This document shows positions 16,207 to 23,202 of a stretch of 45,807 bases of DNA, piece after piece. Where the stretch lies: IMG/VR virus record IMGVR_UViG_3300044946_000061, positions 1-45,807 of that record; one strand, given 5' to 3'. The notes below the pieces were generated by a model. That model was not told the origin of the DNA. It did no database searches and saw only the letters and a program-made list of their open reading frames with translations. This DNA is from a virus. Both the position numbers and the translations under genes were made by a program. The number at the start of each line of letters is the position of its first letter. Within the stretch, counting starts at the first letter, position 1.

Positions 16207-16839
16207 TCAGCATGGACCAACAGTGTTGGCCAACGTCGGGAACGCTACGTTGGTGACGCAGCCGCCATCATTCGGATTGAAGTATTCAACCACGATTACC
16301 ACAGCGCCACCTGTTGGGGCGGTTCCGGAATAGGTAATCGTGACATAGAGATCAAAACCACCGTTGGCACCGGTCGAAGCAATGTTGTTGCCAGTTGCGG
16401 CAATACCAGCATTGGCCGCAACTACAGTAAGCGCCGTTGAACCGCTAGTCGCGTTAATCGTCTGAGCCGCAACAAGGTTGACCGCAGCAGACGATGTACC
16501 CAGCGCTAAAGTGCAGGTTGTGCCGGCACCGCAAGCCGTGACGACCTGCTGATATGCTCGCACAACGTAGGCATTATAAGGCAATGCCCCAATACGCACA
16601 GAGCAAGTCAACGACACAAAGATACAGGTATTCTGCGCTGTATCTGCTGTGAAGTTGGTAGACGTAATATTGATCAGATGCCTCTCGTAAGAGGTCTGCT
16701 GCGTCGGGAAGAACCGCGGCGCATACTGGCCAGGGAACACCAGCGCCATGGCTGCCGGTCCCATGAGAACAGCAGCAACAGCAAGGCCAACAATAAGGCC
16801 GGCAAAACCATCCGCCAGCCGTTTGATGAGATTGTACAT
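16207..16839 (-). CDS. N-anchored virion-region protein, 210 residues
   Basis: Residues 12-33 (GFAGLIVGLAVAAVLMGPAAMA) form a strong hydrophobic segment after basic LIKRL, fitting a signal anchor or signal peptide. The rest is strand-rich with four scattered cysteines (TCIFVSLTCS, CGAGTTCTL, and a final GPC) and a GGAVVIVVEYFNPNDGGCV end. It follows the major capsid gene by 15 bases. The same kind of N-terminal anchor plus strand-rich body occurs at 19104-19565. A signal on a gene so close to the capsid is unusual. Confidence 0.68.
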   Translation of the reverse strand: MYNLIKRLADGFAGLIVGLAVAAVLMGPAAMALVFPGQYAPRFFPTQQTSYERHLINITSTNFTADTAQNTCIFVSLTCSVRIGALPYNAYVVRAYQQVVTACGAGTTCTLALGTSSAAVNLVAAQTINATSGSTALTVVAANAGIAATGNNIASTGANGGFDLYVTITYSGTAPTGGAVVIVVEYFNPNDGGCVTNVAFPTLANTVGPC

Positions 16840-16854
16840 TAGTTGACTCCTATC

Positions 16855-18003
16855 TCAGCTATCGGCCGCCGAAGCGAAGTAACCGGTGAATACGCCCCAT
16901 TCCTTATAGTTGTTCGTGGGGTTGAGCTTGGCGATCTTCTTCATTCCGTAGGCCATCATGACGCCAACGCCCCGGAAGAACTGGTAGTCATCTTCCTTAA
17001 GGAATGTCGGAGTCGGCATACGGCCCCAGCACCAGGCCATTGCGCCCTGACCGCACAAGAACACCGGGGCGATCTGGATCGAGCTCGCGCCAGCAGTCGT
17101 ATAGGTGGTCGGCAACCGAATATCCATCTCGGGGATTTCCCGGATGATCATGCCGTTGTAAAGCAAATCGCCGTCCTGGAAGAGCGGATTGGCGTCCAGG
17201 CCATCGCCTTCACGTGGACGGGATTGCGTGTTTGCCGTGATGATCGTGGTATCATTCTGTAAATCGCGGAAGCAGTTGCTGCCGACAAACGTGATGAAAT
17301 ACTCACGGCCATTCTTGAGCTTGTAAGGCCGAATGCGCGGATTAGCCTTCTTGGCAAGCCGTTTCATCTTGGCAAGCGCCGCCGCCGAAAGCGTCATAGC
17401 CGACGTGACGTTGGCCGCACTGGTCGCCCAGTTGCCGGCCGATAGGTTGCCCTGCGCGCCGCCGAACAGCACCCGATCAGCGTTGTCGGTTATCCATGTA
17501 TTGCGCTGCGCAGAAGTAGCAGCATCAAACAAAGCACCGTTGACGCGCTGGCCGTTATTAGTACCAAGGCCCGCAGGAGCGGTAGATGCGAGCGGTACAG
17601 CGTAGAACGTGTCAATGATCTCATCACGTTGCAGTTCCTTGCCCCAATCGTCCAGCAACGGCCGCGCCTGGCCGAACAAGTCGATAGAGGATTTCTGCTC
17701 TTCCGAGCGTGGAATGCGTACGGCGTTACGAGCCCAATCGATCCAAGCCCGATCACCGTAGTTATCGATCGCCTCTTCGTTACCGACCAGCGTACCGGTA
17801 GCAATCGGCTGGTTCTTCAGCCTAGCAACCAACGGAATGTTGATCTGCTCGCCGCCCTTCTTAAGGTCCGGGACCACCCGGATGATGGCGGTTAGCTCGG
17901 CGCCGATGTACGGCGAGAACAGATTTTGGCGGATGTATTCCCGATAGACTTCCTTCCGGAAGACAATCAGTTTGTTGTTAGCAGAAACGGTAGTGACGGC
18001 CAT
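16855..18003 (-). CDS. Major capsid protein, N4-gp56-like family
   Basis: This 382-residue protein should form the icosahedral shell (HK97-type fold). The first 60 residues (VSANNKLIVFRKEVYREYIR, FSPYIGAELTAIIRVV) and then LKKGGEQINIPLVARLKNQP are typical of the family. So are FITFVGSNCFRDLQNDT in the middle, and the late GQGAMAWCWGRMPTPTFLKE and YGMKKIAKL. The ribosome site AAGGA lies about 12 bases before ATG 18003. Directly upstream is the scaffold gene and a stable hairpin with a GGAA loop, which may protect this abundant message. Confidence 0.85.
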   Translation of the reverse strand: MAVTTVSANNKLIVFRKEVYREYIRQNLFSPYIGAELTAIIRVVPDLKKGGEQINIPLVARLKNQPIATGTLVGNEEAIDNYGDRAWIDWARNAVRIPRSEEQKSSIDLFGQARPLLDDWGKELQRDEIIDTFYAVPLASTAPAGLGTNNGQRVNGALFDAATSAQRNTWITDNADRVLFGGAQGNLSAGNWATSAANVTSAMTLSAAALAKMKRLAKKANPRIRPYKLKNGREYFITFVGSNCFRDLQNDTTIITANTQSRPREGDGLDANPLFQDGDLLYNGMIIREIPEMDIRLPTTYTTAGASSIQIAPVFLCGQGAMAWCWGRMPTPTFLKEDDYQFFRGVGVMMAYGMKKIAKLNPTNNYKEWGVFTGYFASAADS

Positions 18004-18026
18004 TTTAGGTCATCCTTGAGCACGCA

Positions 18027-18044
18027 GACGACCTTCCGGCCGTC
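18027..18044 (-). other. Stable GGAA-loop hairpin between scaffold and capsid genes
   Basis: Leftward RNA reads GACGGCC-GGAA-GGTCGTC: a seven-pair stem (one G.U pair) with a GNRA-type tetraloop. It lies 23 bases before the capsid start codon and just upstream of the AAGGA ribosome site. No T-run is present. A role in raising capsid mRNA stability or in cleavage between scaffold and capsid messages is plausible. Confidence 0.6.
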
Positions 18045-18047
18045 CGA

Positions 18048-19010
18048 TTAGTCATCAAAGGCCGAGTCGAAGATTTCTCGTTCTATCGACCGTGAAGTTG
18101 CAGCAGTGTCACGGCTGGTTCTGCCGTCTCTGCCGCGGTGCGATGTGCCGCCGGTTGCACCATTGAGGGATGGAGGAAGCCGCACGCGTGTATTTCCGCC
18201 GTTCACAGCATCGCTGCGCATGCCTGAAATCAGCTCTTTGCGGAAATCAGGATCGGCCAACAGCTCGTCACGCAGCTTTTGCCGGTATGCAGTCGGATCG
18301 TTGCCGATCTCATGCAACAGACTTTGCTGCTGGTGCCACTTCATCAGTTCACGCCCCGGATTGGGAGCGTTCCAGATGCGTTGCACATGAGCCATATCGG
18401 CAGGGCTTTGCGGATTCAGGCTATTGATCGCCTTGTAAGCCTCTTGGAACTTGTCGCCGTGTTGCTCGGCGGCATCCGCAAGACTCATATTGACGCGATC
18501 AAGCTGAACCGCATTCATGATCCGCGTACGCTCAGCCGCTGCCCAGCCTTCCGGGTCGGCAAACATGTCCGGACCCTGCTGCTGTGGCGGTTGCTGTTGC
18601 GGAGGTGGCTGCTGATAGCGGTTGCGCTCTAGAGATTCGATTCTGGCGCGTAGTTCACGTGCTTCTGCCTCTGCCGCTCTGCGGGCTTCAGCCTCTTCAC
18701 GTAATCGGCCAGGCGGGATACCCCGCTGCTGTCGCTCTTCCTGCTGTGGCTGTGGCTTTTCCGGCGGTGGCTCATCGTCGTATTCGCCTTCGCCTTCCTC
18801 CGGAATGTCGTCCTCTTCATCTTCCTCTGACACGTCGTCATCAACAACGTCATCGGAGTCCATTTCCTCAAGGGAAGTGTCCCCATCGTTGTCATCTGGC
18901 GCATTGTCAAAGGCAGAATCGTGGATTTCCTGCTCAGTTTCAGCAATCGCTTCACCGATCAGCGCGCGTTCTGCTTCCTGGTACAGTTCCTCATTGGTCT
19001 TGGCGGGCAT
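18048..19010 (-). CDS. Scaffolding protein
   Basis: The 320 residues are strongly acidic in the first third (runs of D and E, with DDVVDDDVSEEDEEDDIPEE). They are Gln/Pro-rich in the middle (YQQPPPQQQPPQQQ), then helical with charged coiled coil. The C-terminus is Arg/Ser-rich. This profile and its place directly before the capsid gene are typical of a phage scaffold that guides shell assembly and then leaves. A DSAFD motif occurs both near residue 31 (IHDSAFDN) and at the very C-terminus (FDSAFDD). TGAGGA precedes the start codon. Confidence 0.85.
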   Translation of the reverse strand: MPAKTNEELYQEAERALIGEAIAETEQEIHDSAFDNAPDDNDGDTSLEEMDSDDVVDDDVSEEDEEDDIPEEGEGEYDDEPPPEKPQPQQEERQQRGIPPGRLREEAEARRAAEAEARELRARIESLERNRYQQPPPQQQPPQQQGPDMFADPEGWAAAERTRIMNAVQLDRVNMSLADAAEQHGDKFQEAYKAINSLNPQSPADMAHVQRIWNAPNPGRELMKWHQQQSLLHEIGNDPTAYRQKLRDELLADPDFRKELISGMRSDAVNGGNTRVRLPPSLNGATGGTSHRGRDGRTSRDTAATSRSIEREIFDSAFDD

Positions 19011-19049
19011 GGTTCCTCAAGATTTCGCTTTGGGGATTAGCGGGGCGGA

Positions 19050-19094
19050 CTGATATCGCTCAGACCGGGAAGCGGTGCCTGATATCGCTCAGGC
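19050..19094 (-). repeat. Tandem pair of identical small hairpins before the scaffold gene
   Basis: The 14-base sequence CTGATATCGCTCAG occurs twice, at 19050-19063 and 19079-19092, 29 bases apart. Each copy folds as CTGA-N6-TCAG. The second extends to GCCTGA-TATCGC-TCAGGC (19077-19094), and the first extends past a mismatch. They lie in the 93-base gap between 19104-19565 and the scaffold gene. No other function is visible; binding sites or mRNA processing hairpins are possible. Confidence 0.7.
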
Positions 19095-19103
19095 GGGCGA
19101 AAC

Positions 19104-19565
19104 TCAGTAGTAGAAGCCAGTCGCGACTATCGAGCTAGCAGTAGCTGCCGTCGATGTCGGCGCTGTGATCACCATGTTCGAACCATTGTTCGGAAGGCAC
19201 GGCGTAAACGTCACAACCAGTTGCCCCAGCTGCGAAAATGTAACCGTTCCATTAATTGTATTGGTGATCGAGCCATTGACAGTAATGCCTGTACCGCCCG
19301 CTTCAGTCATAACCAGCGTGCATAGAAAGCTGTTTTGATAGGCTGCAGGCTGAGCAGTAGTGGCTGTCGCTGTGGTGGTTCCTGTCCCTGTAATTACAAA
19401 AGGCTGCGCACCTGGCGGATAGCCCGTATCAGTCGCGGGCGCTGATCGCGTCCAACTCGGCGGATTAGCCTGCCCGAACGCCGTATTAACCAGATAAGCA
19501 ATATACAACCCGCCTATAACAAATAGCGCCACGAACGCTACGAACTCAAATATCTTGCGGATCAT
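19104..19565 (-). CDS. N-anchored strand-rich protein, 153 residues
   Basis: Residues 6-28 (FEFVAFVALFVIGGLYIAYLV) form a membrane or signal segment. After it come a Pro/Thr/Ala-rich linker and short strands with two cysteines (FLCTLV, FTPCLPNNG). It resembles the 210-residue protein at 16207 in layout. The start overlaps the stop of the QEQPD-repeat gene (ATGA). Possibly a membrane-anchored or decoration protein; function unknown. Confidence 0.65.
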   Translation of the reverse strand: MIRKIFEFVAFVALFVIGGLYIAYLVNTAFGQANPPSWTRSAPATDTGYPPGAQPFVITGTGTTTATATTAQPAAYQNSFLCTLVMTEAGGTGITVNGSITNTINGTVTFSQLGQLVVTFTPCLPNNGSNMVITAPTSTAATASSIVATGFYY

Positions 19566-20656
19566 GACGGCGGGTCTCCGGGTATGCTGAACATGCCGCC
19601 CGGTATGGAGAGCAGCACAGTGTTGTAAACCACTTGAAAAACCGGCGGAATAAACGGATTACCGAACACACCAGGAGCGCCAAGCGTGCTAGACGCGGGA
19701 TGGAACGGCACTTCCTGAGAGGCGAATACGTGGCTGATGCTCGGCGGTACAGGCGTAACAGCTGCCTGTACGATGAACTGCTGGAATATCTGCGGTAAAG
19801 GATGGTAGGGCTGCTCTTGCCCGACCATAAATCCCGAGACAACCGCGCCTTGCGGCAAGATTGGCGGGACACCAAACCTCGACCAGCTCGGAACAGCCTC
19901 TGGATATTCCTGTTGAGTGCGAACCTGCCGGTTTACAGCCGGGACCGTAACCGCAACCGCACTGGGCGGAACACCAATCTTTGCCCAGCTTAATGGCTGG
20001 TCCGGCTGTTCCTGTACGGTTCTGGTCGGTAAATTGTATGGCGGGGCCTGATTTGGCCCCGGTATAGACATCTCGATCGAGACGAACGCGAAGTCTATAT
20101 CGTCTTGTCGAGTAGCCAGAACAGTCCGGTTGACCGGAGGAACCTGGATCGTTGCCGCCGAAGGCGGCAGACCAATACTGGCCCAGCTTTTCGGCTCGTC
20201 CGGGCTTTCCCGCCCGACCATAAACCCGGAGACAACCGCACCCTGCCGTAACTGTATCCCAGGCCATGTACTGCTGAGTTGCCCGGCCGAATGATCCGGC
20301 TGCTCCTGAGTTGTGTAGACCGATCGCGTACCCGGTAGGATCGTTACCGGAGCGGGTGGCAGTCCGATCTTTGCCCAACCAGGTGTAAAGTCCGGCTGTT
20401 CCTGAACCGTCCTTACATTCGACGGTCGCGGTAGCAGGTTCGGGCTTTGTATTGCCGCCCGTACGCTTGACCGTGGCTGGTCCGGTTGTTCCTGGACCGT
20501 AACGACGGTCGCAACAACCGCGGCTGTAACTGCGACAACCGATATAATCGCGTTCTGCGTAAATGCCCGCGGCTCGTCCGGCTGCTCCTGCCGCGTCGAT
20601 ACCTGCGACGCTCGCGCACCAGGATGCCATAAGGAGGAAGAACCTAGAAGAGGCAA
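19562..20656 (-). CDS. QEQPD-repeat protein, 364 residues
   Basis: About ten degenerate copies of a short motif, best form VQEQPDQP, recur every 27-45 residues. Most are followed by SWAKIGxPPSA and a VPxVNR phrase. QGAVVSGFMVG occurs twice. One hydrophobic stretch lies near residues 35-54 (IISVVAVTAAVVATVV). Repeats this regular suggest an extended, proline-rich structural or spacer protein, perhaps in the virion. The start is probably TTG 20656, since the gene upstream ends at 20671; no ATG is nearby. The +1 frame is also open for 323 codons, most likely because of the repeat composition. Confidence 0.68.
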   Translation of the reverse strand: MPLLGSSSLWHPGARASQVSTRQEQPDEPRAFTQNAIISVVAVTAAVVATVVTVQEQPDQPRSSVRAAIQSPNLLPRPSNVRTVQEQPDFTPGWAKIGLPPAPVTILPGTRSVYTTQEQPDHSAGQLSSTWPGIQLRQGAVVSGFMVGRESPDEPKSWASIGLPPSAATIQVPPVNRTVLATRQDDIDFAFVSIEMSIPGPNQAPPYNLPTRTVQEQPDQPLSWAKIGVPPSAVAVTVPAVNRQVRTQQEYPEAVPSWSRFGVPPILPQGAVVSGFMVGQEQPYHPLPQIFQQFIVQAAVTPVPPSISHVFASQEVPFHPASSTLGAPGVFGNPFIPPVFQVVYNTVLLSIPGGMFSIPGDPPS

Positions 20657-20670
20657 TCACGTATCTCGCC

Positions 20671-20931
20671 CTAGAGCATCTTAAACAGATACGATTTCTG
20701 TGTCGGCGTGCCGCTGTCGAAGGTAAACAGCAGCTGCGTTATCGCGCTGGAGGCATTCGTCATATCTTGAGATGTGATGTCGGTTCTAGCCGATTCCGCC
20801 GTCAGGGCATTTCCTAGCAATGCCGGTTCCTGCGAAACACGATCATTGAGCGTTCGCAGCGTCTCAAGATCGTTGATGACATTTGCAATGGCGAGAAACC
20901 ATGCGTCGCCGAATGCCTTTGCCTGGGTCAT
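20671..20931 (-). CDS. Small helical virion-region protein, 86 residues
   Basis: The product begins MTQAKAFGDAWFLAIANVIN and continues in helices with polar loops, ending TPTQKSYLFKML. It shares one base boundary with the 259-residue gene upstream and precedes the QEQPD gene. Probably a minor structural or assembly protein; not recognised. Confidence 0.62.
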   Translation of the reverse strand: MTQAKAFGDAWFLAIANVINDLETLRTLNDRVSQEPALLGNALTAESARTDITSQDMTNASSAITQLLFTFDSGTPTQKSYLFKML

Positions 20932-21711
20932 TTAGCGCTCCCACCATGCAATAGTTGGAGCGAGAGTCCCGGCCGCGTTCGTAGTGCCGGCGGCATACCA
21001 TAGGTACAAAAGTGCGCATTGCTGCGGGCCAAGGATTACTGGCGGTAGAGGAACGTTGATATTGTTAGCATTCGCCGCCGTGATCGTGCCTTGAATGCCT
21101 TCCACGTTGCCGAAGTTGAACAGCATATTGTCGCCAGCCACACTAAACGCTGTGCCCGACGCAGCAACGCGGAGATACATCAGCGGATTAATGGCACGCA
21201 CCGCACCCGTGGCAGCTGCGGCCGTTATCGCTCCGCAGTAAACCTGAGCGACAGTAGCTGAGTTAAGGTCGCCATTTGGATTGATGATGTTGCCGGTCAG
21301 CACTGTACCGCCTGACGTGTAACGGTTGCCGCTGTCGATGTAGAGCGCGCCCTGCGTCGATCCGGCTGTAGATGCCGCGGTGTTTGCCGTCACCGTGTTA
21401 AGGTTGATGAAATCTAGATGAATGCGCTTATAACCAGGATTTGCCGGCGAGTCCGAGTTGTAGATAATCACGGTCGGGACCGTGGCGCTGAACGCCGTGC
21501 CGAGATTGTCCGTTATGCCGGTTGTCGAGCTGTTGTTGTTCGTAACGCGATAGCTGCCCTCGTCCGCCAGAGCATGCTGCTTGCGGACAAGCGAAAGCAC
21601 ATAGGATTCCCTGTATCGACCGCCGCGCAGCTCGCCTTCAACGCCGTCCGTAGATGCCTGGGGAAGGCTACGGCTCGTGATTAGCATGCTACCGGTATTC
21701 AGATTTGCCAT
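20932..21711 (-). CDS. Structural protein, 259 residues
   Basis: The start (MANLNTGSMLITSRSLPQAS) and body are strand-rich with many Thr, Asn and Gly residues (DFINLNTVTANTAASTAGST, LFNFGNVEGIQGTITA). It ends APTIAWWER. Its composition and location among head genes suggest a capsid-associated or decoration protein. The family is not recognised. Confidence 0.65.
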   Translation of the reverse strand: MANLNTGSMLITSRSLPQASTDGVEGELRGGRYRESYVLSLVRKQHALADEGSYRVTNNNSSTTGITDNLGTAFSATVPTVIIYNSDSPANPGYKRIHLDFINLNTVTANTAASTAGSTQGALYIDSGNRYTSGGTVLTGNIINPNGDLNSATVAQVYCGAITAAAATGAVRAINPLMYLRVAASGTAFSVAGDNMLFNFGNVEGIQGTITAANANNINVPLPPVILGPQQCALLYLWYAAGTTNAAGTLAPTIAWWER

Positions 21712-21720
21712 AGCCTTCTC

Positions 21721-22539
21721 CTAATAGCCTCGCGGAGTCTGTGCCCAAAGCGCCCAGACCCGGATATCGGTGACCGCGGACGACACCGTTGCCGTCCATG
21801 CCTGATTGATATTGCTCTGATAGTTCGGCGTGCTGAACGAGATGCCACGCATGTCACCAGCAGGCACGTAGAACGGCATCACACCCAGCGTGCTCGGCGG
21901 CGCCACGACCGTCGATGGCTGGTCACGGATATCCACGCGAACCGCGGTTGCCGACGTGTTGGAAATGATGATCGCCATAAGGTCAAGGAAGTTGTTCGGA
22001 TCACCCGCCTGGATGGTCGTTTCGGTCGCGGCGGTGATTGTGGTAGAGTTAGCGTCCGTCTGATTGCGTCCGAATGATGGACCAATAACCAGCCGTCCAA
22101 ATCCATCAGCCAAGACAGGATACGGCGTATTCGGCGATAAAACCGGCGGCCCATGAATCGGCCCACGAACGGCTTGCATGCCGGTATTGGCCCCAGATGC
22201 CCCCAGCACACCCTGCCCAGCCATCTGATTGAGCACGGTGTCAATGTCCAGCAGCAGGGCGATCATCGCCTGCAAGTCGCTCTGGCCGGCCGGGAACCTC
22301 GTTGTTAGGCCAAAATCACCAGGCTGCGGTGCTTGCGTAACGGTCGCTATCCCAGCCGGATTGTTCGGGTCGGCATTGACAATCCGCTCACGGAAATAGA
22401 ACGCCGGGGCCGAGAGCGTCGTCTGATTGCCGCCGCCGTCCGTAACAATAGTTCCGGCGGGAATCTGCACAACATCCGTATCCAGCTGCTTGCCGGTAGC
22501 CGTATTGTCCGGGCTTAGCTGGATAAAACCTTCAGCCAT
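21721..22539 (-). CDS. Structural protein, 272 residues
   Basis: The product (MAEGFIQLSPDNTATGKQLD ...) has an N-terminal part with VQIPAGTIVTDGGGNQTTL and FYFRERIV. A helix follows (LQAMIALLLDIDTVLNQMAG). The C-terminal strand domain has AIIISNTSATAVRVDIRD and FYVPAGDMRGISFSTPN, which resembles domains found in phage head or tail surface proteins. It is adjacent to two proteins of similar composition. Likely virion-associated. Confidence 0.66.
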   Translation of the reverse strand: MAEGFIQLSPDNTATGKQLDTDVVQIPAGTIVTDGGGNQTTLSAPAFYFRERIVNADPNNPAGIATVTQAPQPGDFGLTTRFPAGQSDLQAMIALLLDIDTVLNQMAGQGVLGASGANTGMQAVRGPIHGPPVLSPNTPYPVLADGFGRLVIGPSFGRNQTDANSTTITAATETTIQAGDPNNFLDLMAIIISNTSATAVRVDIRDQPSTVVAPPSTLGVMPFYVPAGDMRGISFSTPNYQSNINQAWTATVSSAVTDIRVWALWAQTPRGY

Positions 22540-23202
22540 TTATCCCACACCCATCAGAGGAAGCGTGCCGCCTTTTGCAGCTGCTCCACCGCTCTGCAAT
22601 GTCACTAAAATCGCATCCCAAGTGGCATTACCCACGGTCTCAGTTGCCGTTATCGGAGCCGTCGAAGAAACGACAATGTGCTGCATGTCATTGCCGTTCG
22701 ATGTGCCCCCGCTAGGACTATCATCAGTCCAACTAGCTCCTTGACCGCTATTTGCGACACCAGCTGTTGCAAGAATGTACGCAAGGCCAATTTCGGTGGC
22801 TGATGCTAATGTTCCCGTTGCGCCAGAAGAAGCAGACGCGCTGCTACCAGAACCATGAATTTTCTGATCGAAACTAGGACCGGTCATTCCGGTCACTTCC
22901 CAAGCAACCACTTCAGTAAACGACGGACCTCCCGTAAAGGTGGCAGTAACTGTGGTAACGCCTGTCGATGGAGCTAAAAAGGCACCGATTCTATATTGAG
23001 ACACGCTTCCTGTAACAAGACCTAAACCACTATCCGTATAGGCGTTACTAGCGCTATCAGACAAAACAAGTGTGCTGAGACCGTTAGCATTAGCAGCGAC
23101 TACAATAACACTACCGGCTAACGTGGCGCTGCCGAACGTAGCAGTAACAGTGAGTCCTGTGGTTCCAGCATTAAAACATACTTGGCGGACTGCAATAGCC
23201 AT
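22540..23202 (-). CDS. Beta-rich decoration-like protein, 220 residues
   Basis: The product has a single strand-rich domain. It opens VRQVCFNAGTTGLTVTATFG, has LSDSASNAYTDSG near residue 50 and FTEVVAWEVTGM near residue 95, and a Ser/Ala/Gly linker. A second half follows (GLAYILATAGVANSG). The SDxxxNxY signature and the YxVxxFxxPS-type strands resemble each half of the 436-residue protein at 25061, so the three units are probably copies of one fold. Likely an exposed virion protein. Confidence 0.66.
   Translation of the reverse strand: MAIAVRQVCFNAGTTGLTVTATFGSATLAGSVIVVAANANGLSTLVLSDSASNAYTDSGLGLVTGSVSQYRIGAFLAPSTGVTTVTATFTGGPSFTEVVAWEVTGMTGPSFDQKIHGSGSSASASSGATGTLASATEIGLAYILATAGVANSGQGASWTDDSPSGGTSNGNDMQHIVVSSTAPITATETVGNATWDAILVTLQSGGAAAKGGTLPLMGVG

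Noticed and set aside
19689-20660. Overlapping 323-codon frame with a signal-like start in the QEQPD gene
   Set aside because: The sense frame has meaningful repeats and couples to the next gene; the other frame is probably open only because repeated GC-rich codons avoid stops.
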